DNA of 64,000 nucleotides. Origin: Opitutia bacterium (GTDB lineage Bacteria; Verrucomicrobiota; Verrucomicrobiia; Opitutales; Opitutaceae). The stretch is from positions 105,096 to 169,095 of the forward strand of contig JACRHS010000018.1 in assembly GCA_016217595.1 (NCBI GenBank), read 5' to 3'. Below, in pieces: positions 15,040 to 23,187 of this stretch. Position 1 is the first letter of the stretch, and every line of letters starts with the position of its first letter. The notes below the pieces were generated by a model. It saw nothing but the letters and a program-made list of their open reading frames with translations, searched no databases and had not been told where the DNA came from. The position numbers and the translations under genes were made by a program.

Positions 15040-15873
15040 ATGCCCGAACTCGCCGAGGTCGAATTTTTCCGCAAACGCTGGCACCAGGCCGCGGTCGGCC
15101 AGACCGTCACCGACGTGTCCATACACGAGCGGGCACGCGTGTTTGTTAATCAGCGCGCCGCGCTCGCGGTGCGGAAGGCGTTGCCGGGTCGGACGCTGCT
15201 CGGGTCGGAGGCGGCGGCGAAGCAGATGTGCTTTCGTTTTAGCGACGACCTCTGGCTGGGCGTGCACCTGGGCATGAGCGGCGAGTTGCGCGTCGAGCCC
15301 GCCGGTTACGTGCCACAGAAGCACGATCATATGGTGCTCCATACGGCAGGTCATGCGCTGGTGTTCACCGATCCACGGATGTTTGGCGGAGTGGAGTTGC
15401 ATTGCGGTCCGGAGGCGCCGGCGTGGTGGGCGCGCATCGCTCCGTCGCTGCTCTCGCCGGCGTTCACCGTGGAGGCGGTAGCGGCATTTCTGCGCCGCCG
15501 GGCGCGCGCGCCGATCAAGGCCGTGCTGCTCATGCAGGAGCGATTCCCCGGCATCGGCAACTGGATGGCCGACGAGATTCTCTGGCGCGCGGCGATTCAT
15601 CCGCGCCAGCCCGCCGGTTCGCTGCGCGCTGCCGAGGTGCGTGTGTTGTGGCGCGAATGCCGGCGCGTCTGCCGGCTCGCGCTCGCGACGATTGCCGGCC
15701 GCGGCGACTATCTGCCGACCTCGCTCAACGCCCACATTCCTGCGTCCTGGCTTTTTCTCCATCGCTGGACCGACGGCGGGCGCTGCCCGAAAACCCGCCG
15801 GCCGTTGTGCCGCGAGACCGTGGGCGGCCGCACGAGCTGTTGGTCGCCTGCCCGGCAGAAATTACACCGCTAA
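15040..15873 (+). CDS. Formamidopyrimidine-DNA glycosylase (Fpg/Nei family), degenerate zinc finger
   Basis: A 277-residue Fpg/Nei glycosylase. The mature N-terminus P2-E3 (catalytic Pro and Glu) and Lys 61 are present, as are the helix-two-turn-helix ('FPGIGNWMADEILWRAAIHP') and the catalytic region around 'FTDPRMFGG'. It excises oxidised purines and nicks the AP site. The C-terminal zinc finger is eroded: one family Cys is retained ('GGRCPKTRRP'), but positions expected to be Cys carry Thr, Ser and Arg ('SCWSPARQ'). A zincless finger may occur, as in NEIL1-like enzymes. It follows gmhB by 14 bases. Confidence 0.9.
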   Translation: MPELAEVEFFRKRWHQAAVGQTVTDVSIHERARVFVNQRAALAVRKALPGRTLLGSEAAAKQMCFRFSDDLWLGVHLGMSGELRVEPAGYVPQKHDHMVLHTAGHALVFTDPRMFGGVELHCGPEAPAWWARIAPSLLSPAFTVEAVAAFLRRRARAPIKAVLLMQERFPGIGNWMADEILWRAAIHPRQPAGSLRAAEVRVLWRECRRVCRLALATIAGRGDYLPTSLNAHIPASWLFLHRWTDGGRCPKTRRPLCRETVGGRTSCWSPARQKLHR

Positions 15874-15884
15874 AGCCAGACGAG

Positions 15885-15905
15885 ATGTTACGTAATACGT
15901 AACAT
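15885..15905. promoter_or_regulatory. Palindromic operator-like site 1
   Basis: The arms ATGTTACGT and ACGTAACAT are separated by AAT. An almost identical site lies at 15941-15961, with centres 56 bases apart. Both lie between Fpg and the sugar isomerase gene, 178 and 122 bases upstream of its start. They look like paired operators of an unidentified regulator, or an outward-facing repeat; I cannot decide between these. Confidence 0.6.
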
Positions 15906-15940
15906 CCATCGTCGGGTGGCGCGCTGTGGCGGAGACGGGT

Positions 15941-15961
15941 TTGTTACGTAATACGTAACAA
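15941..15961. promoter_or_regulatory. Palindromic operator-like site 2
   Basis: The arms TTGTTACGT and ACGTAACAA are separated by AAT; the central 19 bases match site 1 exactly. Two perfect palindromes with the same core this close together are unlikely by chance in a GC-rich stretch. Confidence 0.6.
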
Positions 15962-16082
15962 GCGATGACGGGCGGCTGCGAGGTGGCCGTGGCGGGCGAC
16001 GGGGGGGACGAGATGCCAACGCGGGGAAAGGGTTGCCACGCCGGCGGGTGGTCGGCTATACGCTGACGCGGTTTTGTTCCCC

Positions 16083-16880
16083 ATGTCTTACACCCGCGCG
16101 ATTTCCAGTCTGGGGTGGCCCGACAGCACGCTGGAGGATCTTCTGGCGTTGGCCGCCCGGCATCAGCTCGAAGCGGTGGAGCTCCGTGCGCTCGAAAACA
16201 CGGTCGATCTGCCGAACTTCTTTCTCCAGCGCTTTGGGACCCCGGCCGAATTAACGTCACGTTTGGAGACGGCGCCGAGCCGGGTGGTCGCCTTCGACAC
16301 CACATTGCGGCTGCTCAACGGCACGCCTGCCGATCGCGACAAGCTGCTGGCCTACGTGCCGTGGGCCGAGGCCGCCGGCGCGAAGTGGCTGCGCGTGCTC
16401 GATGGCGGCAAGACCGCCGACGACAACGAACTCGCGCACGCCGCGGGCACGTTGCGCTGGTGGCAAACGCTCCGCCGCGAACGCGGGTGGAAGGTTGATC
16501 TCATGGTCGAGACGCACGACACGCTCGTCAGCAAGGCGACGCTGCTGCGTTTCCTCGAGGCGGTGCCGGGTGTGCGGTTGTTGTGGGACGCGCACCAAAC
16601 CTGGAAGAAGAGCGGCGAGGACCCGGTGGACACCTGGCGGGCGCTGCGCAAGAGCGTGGTGCATGTGCACGTGAAGGACAGCATCAGCACGCCGAGCCCC
16701 GGCCATCCTTTCACCTATGTGCTGCCGGGCGCGGGTGAATTTCCTGCGGCGCGGCTGGGCCGGTTGTTGCGCACGGAATTCACCGGCGCGGTGTGTCTCG
16801 AATGGGAAAAGCTCTGGCACTCGTATCTGCCGGATCTCGACCAGGCGCTGCATGCCGCCGAGACGCATCGGTGGTGGTGA
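16083..16880 (+). CDS. Sugar phosphate isomerase/epimerase-like TIM barrel
   Basis: A 265-residue AP-endonuclease/xylose-isomerase-type barrel. 'LMVETHDTLVSKATLLRFLE', 'VRLLWDAHQTWKKSGEDP' and 'VVHVHVKDSI' carry the metal-binding Glu, Asp and His positions of the family, and 'GAVCLEWEKLW' supplies the final Glu. Substrates vary (sugars, inositols); none can be assigned. The ATG at 16083 is used. The two palindromic sites upstream may control it. Confidence 0.87.
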   Translation: MSYTRAISSLGWPDSTLEDLLALAARHQLEAVELRALENTVDLPNFFLQRFGTPAELTSRLETAPSRVVAFDTTLRLLNGTPADRDKLLAYVPWAEAAGAKWLRVLDGGKTADDNELAHAAGTLRWWQTLRRERGWKVDLMVETHDTLVSKATLLRFLEAVPGVRLLWDAHQTWKKSGEDPVDTWRALRKSVVHVHVKDSISTPSPGHPFTYVLPGAGEFPAARLGRLLRTEFTGAVCLEWEKLWHSYLPDLDQALHAAETHRWW

Positions 16881-16947
16881 GCGCGGCGGAATATTCTGAA
16901 GGGTTGCGCGGCCGGCCGGTGTTATGCCCGGCAAACCCACATTCCCC

Positions 16948-17673
16948 ATGAAGAACGGCCTGCTTTCCATCCTCTTCCTCGGACTCGCCTGCGTGAATGC
17001 TCAGGCGGAGTTGGCGATGCCGCAATTCACGCGGCAATCGGTTAAGATCATCCAGACGGTGCAGCCGGTTTTTCCGTTGGGTGTGCATGAGCTGGGGTAC
17101 TTGCACGGCGATGCGCGCGTCGCGATCTCGGTGGATCAGACCGGCCGGTTGACCGATCATCTGGTGGTGGAATATTCCCACCCGAAGTTTGCCCAAGCCG
17201 CGGTGGAGGCGATCAAGCAGTGGCGCTTTGAGCCAGCGTTGATCAACGGCGAGCCGGTGTCTGTCCGCACGGAGATTTCGATCAACTTCGAGATGAGCGG
17301 GGTGGTGATTTCCTACGACAACAACTCTTACATCGAGAAGTACTCCAACACGGTTTTCCGGGATGCGATCGCCTACCGGCCGTGTTCGATGAAGGAGATC
17401 GACCGTATTCCCACGCCGCTGCAGGCGGTGAAACCGTATTATAGCGACGACCTCGCCAAGCAGGGCATCAAGGGAGAGGTGACCGTGGAATTCTACATCG
17501 ACGAGACGGGCGCGCTGCGTCTGCCCGCGGTTTTGCAGTCGGCCCATCCTGCGCTCGCCAATCTGGCGATGAGCGCGCTCATGCAGTGGAAATTCGAGCC
17601 GCCCACCCGCAAGGGAAAGCCGGTGCTGGTGCGGGCGAAACAGGTGTTCAATTTCAATGAAGTGAAGCGGTGA
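16948..17673 (+). CDS. Exported protein with two TonB C-terminal-like domains
   Basis: A 241-residue protein with a Sec signal (about 1-20, ending 'VNAQAE'). Two TonB_C-like domains follow: about 32-115 ('GDARVAISVDQTGRLTDHLVV...WRFEPALING') and about 145-238 ('GEVTVEFYIDETGALRLPAV...WKFEPPTRKG'). Unlike TonB it has no N-terminal anchor or Pro-rich spacer, so it is probably a free periplasmic protein rather than an energy transducer. The start is the ATG at 16948, after the window's isomerase gene. Confidence 0.85.
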   Translation: MKNGLLSILFLGLACVNAQAELAMPQFTRQSVKIIQTVQPVFPLGVHELGYLHGDARVAISVDQTGRLTDHLVVEYSHPKFAQAAVEAIKQWRFEPALINGEPVSVRTEISINFEMSGVVISYDNNSYIEKYSNTVFRDAIAYRPCSMKEIDRIPTPLQAVKPYYSDDLAKQGIKGEVTVEFYIDETGALRLPAVLQSAHPALANLAMSALMQWKFEPPTRKGKPVLVRAKQVFNFNEVKR

Positions 17674-17695
17674 CGGTCGTGAGCAGCGGACATGA

Positions 17696-17725
17696 ATCCC
17701 GCCCCACCGCCGGCAGAAAACGGTG
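17696..17725. repeat. Partial REP-like element, family A
   Basis: Contains the right half of the family A palindrome (ATCCCGCCCCACC) followed by CGGCAGAAAACGGTG, a flank also seen after the copy at 51964-51992 (CGGCAGAAAACAGCG). It lies between the convergent TonB-C and sigma-copy-2 genes. Confidence 0.55.
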
Positions 17726-17755
17726 CAGGCCGTAGTGGCGGAGAAGAGCGTTAGG

Positions 17756-18346
17756 TTAAGTCGTCACCGTAGTCCGGAGCACATCGGTCAGCTTGAGCCG
17801 GAGCCGTTGTTTGGCGCGGTAGAGCCGCGTTTCCACACCGCGCTCCGAGCAACCGAGGACGGCGCCCACCTCGCGGTAGGAGAGCCCTTCGTAGTGGTGC
17901 AACAGCAGCGTGGTTTTCAAATCGTGCGGCAGCTCGGCGATGGCGGCGCCGAGTGCGGCCATGGTTTCGTTGTGCAGCAGGGCTTCGTCGGGTGTCGGCG
18001 TCTCGTCCGGCATCGCGCTGGTGTTCGCCTGGTCCAGCCCGGCGTTGTCGAGACTCACCGTGGGATGCCGCTGCCGCCAGCGATGCTGGTTGTGGCAGAG
18101 GTTGGTGAGCGTGGTGAAAAGCCATGCGGAGAGATTGGTGTCGGGACGCAGTCGCTGGCGTTGCTGATAGAGCCGCACGAACGTCTCGGCCACGAGGTCG
18201 CGGGCGTCGGCGGAGTCCTGCACATACCGCCACGCAAAGGCCAGCAACGGGCGCTCCCACCGGGCGATCAGGCGGTTGAGCGCGGTGTCGTCGCCGCTTT
18301 GCAACGCCTGCCAGTGCACGCGGTCGTTAGCGGGGTCGGGGTTCAC
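17756..18346 (-). CDS. ECF RNA polymerase sigma factor (copy 2, CnrH-like)
   Basis: A 196-residue ECF sigma factor paralogous to the one at 4405-4992. Region 2 is 'ARDLVAETFVRLYQQRQRL' plus 'WLFTTLTNLCHNQHRW'; region 4 is 'LSYREVGAVLGCSERGVETRLYRAKQRL'. The start is a GTG at 18346 followed by Asn, like copy 1 (GTG-Asn). It is last in a three-gene unit after the X-like gene (20-base gap). No efflux genes lie beside it, so its targets are elsewhere or only its own unit. Confidence 0.92.
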   Translation of the reverse strand: MNPDPANDRVHWQALQSGDDTALNRLIARWERPLLAFAWRYVQDSADARDLVAETFVRLYQQRQRLRPDTNLSAWLFTTLTNLCHNQHRWRQRHPTVSLDNAGLDQANTSAMPDETPTPDEALLHNETMAALGAAIAELPHDLKTTLLLHHYEGLSYREVGAVLGCSERGVETRLYRAKQRLRLKLTDVLRTTVTT

Positions 18347-18366
18347 GCGGGGCGGGGGTGTCCGGT

Positions 18367-18825
18367 TTAGTTGAGTGCTGAGGTGCCGGACGACTTTAGC
18401 GCCGGGCCGAGCAATGCGAGATAACGCTGGCGCTGCTCCGGCGTCATGACGTCGGCGGCGGCCAGGATCAGGCGACGGGTGGATTCGGCGCATTCGCGAT
18501 CGACGGTGCGGCGCTGCTCGACGAAGCGGGCAAACTCCAGGAAATCGACCTCGCCGGTGGATTTGCGCTCGTGCTCGAACGCGGCGAACTCGGCCCGCAG
18601 GCGCGTCACCTGCATCGCGAGCGCGACGAGGCGCGGGCTGGACTGTTCGTGGAGCGAACGAATGCGGGCGAACTGCGCTTCGCTGAGCTGCAAGTTGGAG
18701 CGCATCCACGCCAGCTGACCGGCGAGATCGTGGACCGGTGCCGGCCGATGCAGCGCATACCAACCCGCGTGGGCGGCGAGACCGCAGACCAGCCCGAGAC
18801 AAAGGACGAGCAGCGTGCGATTCAT
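18367..18825 (-). CDS. Periplasmic heavy-metal sensor-like protein (CnrX/Spy-like, copy 2)
   Basis: A 152-residue protein with an N-terminal membrane anchor (about 3-22) and a helical periplasmic domain of the Spy/metal-resistance type. 'LQLSEAQFARIRSLHEQ' parallels 'FHLDEAQVAAIAKLH' of copy 1, and 'DRECAESTRRLI' and 'TPEQRQRYLALLGP' parallel its C-terminus. Fewer His and Cys are present than in copy 1, so its signal may differ. Its ATG overlaps the stop of the upstream membrane-protein gene (ATGA). Confidence 0.78.
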   Translation of the reverse strand: MNRTLLVLCLGLVCGLAAHAGWYALHRPAPVHDLAGQLAWMRSNLQLSEAQFARIRSLHEQSSPRLVALAMQVTRLRAEFAAFEHERKSTGEVDFLEFARFVEQRRTVDRECAESTRRLILAAADVMTPEQRQRYLALLGPALKSSGTSALN

Positions 18826-19175
18826 GGCGAAGGCGCGGGTTGGGCTGTTGTGCCCGGCGTCGCCGGGGCGAGCAACGGATCGATCAATTGGAGGTAGCTT
18901 TGGACCAGACGCACGTTGCGCTCGGACTGATGCCGCGAGAGCCGCACTTCGGCCAGAAACAGTCCGAGGAGCGTGCAGGCGGCGACGAACGCAAAGGCGA
19001 ACGATGGCCGGGCGAAGGCCGCGTGCAGGGCGGCGGCGAGTCCTGTGCGCGGTGGGGGCGTTTCAGCCGCGGCGATGCGGCGCCAGACTTCGGGGCCGAG
19101 GGGCTCGGCGGGGGGCGGGACGGCCTGCCGCCAGCGTTCCAGCAGGGGATCGAGCGGATCGGGAGAGGGTGACAT
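18822..19175 (-). CDS. Short membrane protein, CnrY-like anti-sigma candidate (copy 2)
   Basis: A 117-residue protein with a cytoplasmic N-terminus (1-57), one membrane helix (about 58-77) and a short Pro/Ala tail. It is first in a unit with the same order as 3557-4992 and shares the pattern 'LLxxWxxAxPPxxxxxxxxVWxRx' with copy 1. The ATG at 19175 follows a promoter match at 19209-19234. The anti-sigma role is inferred from the CnrYXH-like order and topology. Confidence 0.72.
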   Translation of the reverse strand: MSPSPDPLDPLLERWRQAVPPPAEPLGPEVWRRIAAAETPPPRTGLAAALHAAFARPSFAFAFVAACTLLGLFLAEVRLSRHQSERNVRLVQSYLQLIDPLLAPATPGTTAQPAPSP

Positions 19176-19208
19176 GGCAGGGAGTGGGACGCGGAGTAGG
19201 CGAGCAGC

Positions 19209-19234
19209 ATAACACCGACGCGGCAAAAATCCCT
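19209..19234 (-). promoter_or_regulatory. Putative ECF-sigma promoter for unit copy 2
   Basis: Minus-strand AGGGATTTT, 12 bases, GTTAT, ending 33 bases before the ATG at 19175. It matches the two promoters at 3478-3502 and 3516-3540 apart from one extra spacer base. The -10 block is also preceded by TCGG in this copy and in the plus-strand copy 1 promoter. Confidence 0.63.
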
Positions 19235-19308
19235 GCAAATCTCCGGCGTATTTTTTTAACAAACCACGCGACTCCCGGCGGGCGCGATCGTCTGACCGCG
19301 CCGCGCCC

Positions 19309-20313
19309 TCACGTGGCGGTGTCGTACACGTGGGTCGTGACGATGCCCTGGAGCGGCTGGCCGGCGACGTAGGCGCGAAGGTTGCGCATGGCGTAGGTGC
19401 CGGCATCGCGCCGGCGCTCGGCGGTGGGGCCGGCGACGTGCGGCGTGAGCGAGACGTTGCGCAGACCGCGCAACGGATGCGCGGCGGGCAATGGCTCGGT
19501 GGCAAAAACGTCGAGGCCGAATTGCACGCGGCCTTCCTGCGCGACGCGGATGAGGCCGGCTTCATCGACCACGGCGCCGCGGCCGACATTGACGAAAGCG
19601 CCGCCCGGCCGGATCAGCCGCAGGTGACGCTCCTGCACGATGCCGCGCGTGGCCGGCAGCAGCGGCGCGACTTCGACGATGATGTCGTTTTCCGCGAACA
19701 GCGTTTCCAACGACGTGACGGGGCTCACGCCCCACTCGGCGGCGACAGCGGGAGTGACGTCGGGTGAAAACACCGAGAGCGTCGGGTTGAACGGCCGGAG
19801 CAGTTTCACGAGCTCGCGCGCGACGCGGCCGAAACCGTGCAGGCCGATGCGGCGCTCGAATAGCGAGGTGGACTCGCGATCGTCGGTTTTCCACGCGCCT
19901 TCCTGATGCATGGCGAGCGTCCAGTGCGTGGTCCGGCGCAGGCAGGAGAGGACGTGCAACAGGGCGGCCTCGGCCACGGTGCGGCTGATGGCGTCGCCCC
20001 AGTTGGTGAGCAACAGTCCGCTTTCCAAGTGGGCGCGCGTCACGAGGTGTTTCACGGAGCCGCACAGGTAGCACACGTACCGCAGGCGCGGCGGGAGTTC
20101 GGGGGGCAGCGCGGGCGTGTTCCAGGCGGCGACGAGTACCTCGGGATTGGCAGCGGCGAGGGCATGTTGAAAATCGGTCGCGCTGAGTCCGACAGTGGAG
20201 AGCGAGCGAAAATCCGGAGTCAGCGCGCGCACCTCGGACAGCAGCGGCTCAGGCAGAAAATCCTGCGTTTCGGTGGGCGTGAGGGCGGCGAGAAGAACAG
20301 CGGGCGCGGGCAT
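19309..20313 (-). CDS. D-2-hydroxyacid dehydrogenase
   Basis: A 334-residue NAD-dependent 2-hydroxyacid dehydrogenase. The Rossmann motif 'GLHGFGRVARELVKLL' and the catalytic Arg ('FVNVGRGAVVDE'), Glu ('DVFATEPLP') and His ('SLTPHVAGP') are all present. It interconverts 2-oxo and D-2-hydroxy acids; the substrate is unknown. It starts at the ATG at 20313, 66 bases after the LacI-type regulator, probably in one operon with namZ. Confidence 0.92.
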   Translation of the reverse strand: MPAPAVLLAALTPTETQDFLPEPLLSEVRALTPDFRSLSTVGLSATDFQHALAAANPEVLVAAWNTPALPPELPPRLRYVCYLCGSVKHLVTRAHLESGLLLTNWGDAISRTVAEAALLHVLSCLRRTTHWTLAMHQEGAWKTDDRESTSLFERRIGLHGFGRVARELVKLLRPFNPTLSVFSPDVTPAVAAEWGVSPVTSLETLFAENDIIVEVAPLLPATRGIVQERHLRLIRPGGAFVNVGRGAVVDEAGLIRVAQEGRVQFGLDVFATEPLPAAHPLRGLRNVSLTPHVAGPTAERRRDAGTYAMRNLRAYVAGQPLQGIVTTHVYDTAT

Positions 20314-20379
20314 AAGCGGAGGCGGTGCAGCATGACCGACGAGACGCGAAAGCAAAGCCTGGAAGCGTCCGCGACGCGC

Positions 20380-21426
20380 TCAGGCCGCCGGTCCGGAGGT
20401 CTCGCCCAGCACGAGTTCCGAGGGGAGAAGCAGTTCGGTGAACGCTTCGTCGGCCGCGCCCGTGCTCGCCAGCAGGAGGCGGCCGGCGGCTTCGCCGAGT
20501 TGCACCGGATCGCAACCGGCACCGGTCACCGCCAGCGCATCGTCGTCCGAGGGCGCGCGCGGCTTGTCGGCGCCGACGATGCTCAGGTCCTGGGGAATGC
20601 GATACGCATCGTGGCGCAACGCCCGCACGGCGCCCTCGGCCATGAGGCAATTGAAACAGATCAACGCGGTGGGGGCGTCGGGCTGACAGAGCAACGGGAG
20701 CAGTTGGCGCGCGGCCTCCGCGCCTTCGGAACGATCGGCCTCGCGCAAGCTGACCATGGCCCGGGGATCGAGTTGCAGGCCCAGTCCGCGCAGGGCGGCG
20801 GTGCAGGCGTTGAAGCGCATTTCGTGGCGGCCGAGACCCGAGTTGCCGCCGAGCCAGCCGAAACGGCGATGCCCTTGCGCGTGGAGGTGTCGCACGAGTT
20901 GCTCGAGCGCGGTGGCTTCGTTGCCGAACACGGAGTGACAGAGCCCGGTGTAGCGGGCGGACACCGCGACGATGCGGCGTTCCAGCGCGCGCAACGCATC
21001 GAGAAACGGTCGCGCCACTTCGCCGAGCAACACCACGCCTTGAAACGGATGGCCCGGCGCGAGCAGCTGGTGAAGGCGGGCGCCGTCGAGTTCGTCCTCG
21101 GAGCCGAAAAACGTCGTGGTCAGGCCGTGCGCGGCGAGGGCGGCGTGCAGGCCGTGTTGCACGCTGCTGAAATAGCGGCTCTGGGTGTGCAGGCGTTTCG
21201 GTGCGCGGAGGATGACGCCGACCTGCCGCACGGCGGTGCCGGGGGCGGCGGCGAGGCGCATGCCTTTGGGCCGGTAACCGCGTTGGAGGGCGTGCGCCCA
21301 GATGCGTTCATACGACTCGGGATTGATCCCCTGCCGGCGGCCGTTCAGCACGAGCGACACCAGCGCCTGCGAGACGCCGAGTTCGCGGGCCAACTGTTCC
21401 TGCGATATGCGTGGCGGGCGAGGCAT
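20380..21426 (-). CDS. LacI-family transcription regulator
   Basis: A 348-residue regulator. The N-terminal helix-turn-helix is 'ISQEQLARELGVSQALVSLVLNGRRQGINPE' with the hinge region after it, followed by a periplasmic-binding-protein-like sensor domain. It starts at the ATG at 21426, 13 bases after namZ, and precedes the dehydrogenase. Genomic company suggests control of amino-sugar or sugar-acid use; the effector is unknown. Confidence 0.92.
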   Translation of the reverse strand: MPRPPRISQEQLARELGVSQALVSLVLNGRRQGINPESYERIWAHALQRGYRPKGMRLAAAPGTAVRQVGVILRAPKRLHTQSRYFSSVQHGLHAALAAHGLTTTFFGSEDELDGARLHQLLAPGHPFQGVVLLGEVARPFLDALRALERRIVAVSARYTGLCHSVFGNEATALEQLVRHLHAQGHRRFGWLGGNSGLGRHEMRFNACTAALRGLGLQLDPRAMVSLREADRSEGAEAARQLLPLLCQPDAPTALICFNCLMAEGAVRALRHDAYRIPQDLSIVGADKPRAPSDDDALAVTGAGCDPVQLGEAAGRLLLASTGAADEAFTELLLPSELVLGETSGPAA

Positions 21427-21439
21427 GGGCGGCACGTCC

Positions 21440-22837
21440 TCAATATAGCCAATATTTCCGGCTTTGCTGCTGGTAGACTTTGGCCTTCTCGACCCAATCG
21501 CGAAAGAAACGGTCAACATCGACGCGCGCGCCGTCGCGTTTGAGCGCCTCCATGAACTCGGTCGAGCCCATGTGGCGGAGGAAGCCTTGTTGCCGGCCGA
21601 TGTTGGCGCGGCTGTAGGGGTTGGTCTTCTCCAGTTTGCAGCCGAGCTTCATCAGATAAAAACTGAGTTCGGTCGGCCGCCATTCGTCCCAGTCGACGAT
21701 CTCGACGTAGATGCCGGTGGCCGGCTGGCCGTTTTTGCCCGGAATGCTCACGCGTTGAAATCGCAGGCCGGGCAGCGTCAGGGCCTTCAACTCACGCTCG
21801 ATCACGTCGCTCGGGATGGAGCGATGCGAGATGCCGCGAAAGGCATGCTTGTCGCCCACGCCGGTGCGGAAGTCGCCGAGATACGTGCCGAGCCCGGTCA
21901 TGGCGTAACCCATCACGGAGGCGTAGTCCTGCACGTAGGGGGAAGTGGCGATCCAGCGCAACCCGGTGTCGGGCCAACGCATGGAGCGGCGCCAGCCCCG
22001 CATCGGGATGACGGTGAGCTTGCCACGCAACCGCACGGCCTCGGTCACTTCGAGCACGCCCGGCGCCTCCCTGGCCATTTTTGCCAGCTCGCCGATGGTG
22101 AGTCCGTGGACGTAGGGCACGCGAAACGCGCCCACGTAGCTGGTCCACTGCTTGTCGAGCGGCGGGCCGTCGACCTTCAAGCCGCCGAGCGGATTGGGCC
22201 GGTCGAGGATGATCACTTCGATGTTCTGCTCGAAGCAGGCCTCCATCGTGTAACGCATCGCGCTCACATAAGTGTAGCTGCGCACGCCGATGTCTTGCAG
22301 ATCGATGACCATGGCATCGATGCCCTTGAGCATCGCCTTGGTGGGCTTGCGATATTTGCCGTAAACGGAATAGACCGGCAGGCCGGTGCGTTTGTCGAGG
22401 CGGTCGGGGATCACCACCTCGGCGGGCTCGTCGCCGTAGATGCCGTGTTCCGGACCGTAGAGCGCGACGAGTTTAACCCCGGGCGCGCGACGGAGCACAT
22501 CGATGGTGCTCTCGCCCCGGCGGTTGACGCCTGCCGGTTGCGTGAGCAGGCCGAGGCGTTTGCCCTTCACCGGCTCGAAGCCCTGTTGCTCCAACACATC
22601 GATGCCGAGCAGCACGGGAAACGGCAGCAGCGGCACCGCGGAGTTGGCGGGCGCCAGCGTCACGGCCGGAGCGGTCGCCGTAGGGTTAAGTGAGCTGGGG
22701 AGCGTGATCTGGCCCACCGGCGCAGTGGCGCCCGGGCGGGGCTTGTGCCGGCTGGAACTGCAACCCGCCAGACCGAGGAGAAGCACCATCGTGGCGAGCA
22801 ACGGTCGAAAGCGGAGCGGGCGGAGAAAGGGGGACAT
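21440..22837 (-). CDS. namZ: Exo-beta-N-acetylmuramidase lipoprotein (DUF1343)
   Basis: A 465-residue lipoprotein (lipobox 'LLGLAGC', Cys about 25). The DUF1343 core is clear: 'LGLLTQPAGVNRRGESTIDVL', 'LVALYGPEHGIYGDEPAE', 'MVIDLQDIGVRSYTYVSAM' and 'VIILDRPNPLGG'. Characterised members (NamZ) release MurNAc from peptidoglycan fragments. It probably acts in the periplasm in wall recycling. It heads an operon with a LacI regulator and a 2-hydroxyacid dehydrogenase. Confidence 0.88.
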   Translation of the reverse strand: MSPFLRPLRFRPLLATMVLLLGLAGCSSSRHKPRPGATAPVGQITLPSSLNPTATAPAVTLAPANSAVPLLPFPVLLGIDVLEQQGFEPVKGKRLGLLTQPAGVNRRGESTIDVLRRAPGVKLVALYGPEHGIYGDEPAEVVIPDRLDKRTGLPVYSVYGKYRKPTKAMLKGIDAMVIDLQDIGVRSYTYVSAMRYTMEACFEQNIEVIILDRPNPLGGLKVDGPPLDKQWTSYVGAFRVPYVHGLTIGELAKMAREAPGVLEVTEAVRLRGKLTVIPMRGWRRSMRWPDTGLRWIATSPYVQDYASVMGYAMTGLGTYLGDFRTGVGDKHAFRGISHRSIPSDVIERELKALTLPGLRFQRVSIPGKNGQPATGIYVEIVDWDEWRPTELSFYLMKLGCKLEKTNPYSRANIGRQQGFLRHMGSTEFMEALKRDGARVDVDRFFRDWVEKAKVYQQQSRKYWLY

Positions 22838-22972
22838 GCGGCGAGCGCCACTGTGCGAAATCGACCCGGGTCGTCGAGCCGGAAGCTCGCGACGGAATCA
22901 GCGGGGCAAATGCGCCACAATTCTCCGCGCAAAAGGCTCAAGCCGGCGCATACCCGTGCCGATGCAGCCGAC

Positions 22973-23164
22973 GTGAAGCCACCCAAATCCGGTTCTCGTG
23001 CACAGGCGCTGTCGCCGTTGTCGCCGCATCCGGTGTGTGCCGCCTGCCGGCATTGGGTGCCGCAACAAGGTTGCCGGCGCAGCAATTGCGCGCACACCGC
23101 GCCCAAGCCCGCCACGCGTTTCGAGTTGGGCTTCTTCCGTCAGGCAGCTCTGTCCGTGGCGTGA
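22973..23164 (+). CDS. Possible small Cys-rich protein
   Basis: A 63-codon frame with a GTG start. Its middle reads 'CAACRHW' then 'GCRRSNCAH', a C-x2-C...C-x4-C arrangement suggesting a zinc ribbon. No other plausible gene occupies 22838-23187, and the two neighbouring genes are both on the minus strand. A Shine-Dalgarno sequence is not evident, so this is a tentative call. Confidence 0.3.
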   Translation: MKPPKSGSRAQALSPLSPHPVCAACRHWVPQQGCRRSNCAHTAPKPATRFELGFFRQAALSVA

Positions 23165-23187
23165 CGGTTTGGGGCGCGGGCAATCGG

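Noticed and set aside
19906..21543. Plus-strand frame of about 545 codons
   Set aside because: Antisense to the dehydrogenase and LacI genes, which have clear domains. The Gly/Arg/Ala-rich product resembles no family.
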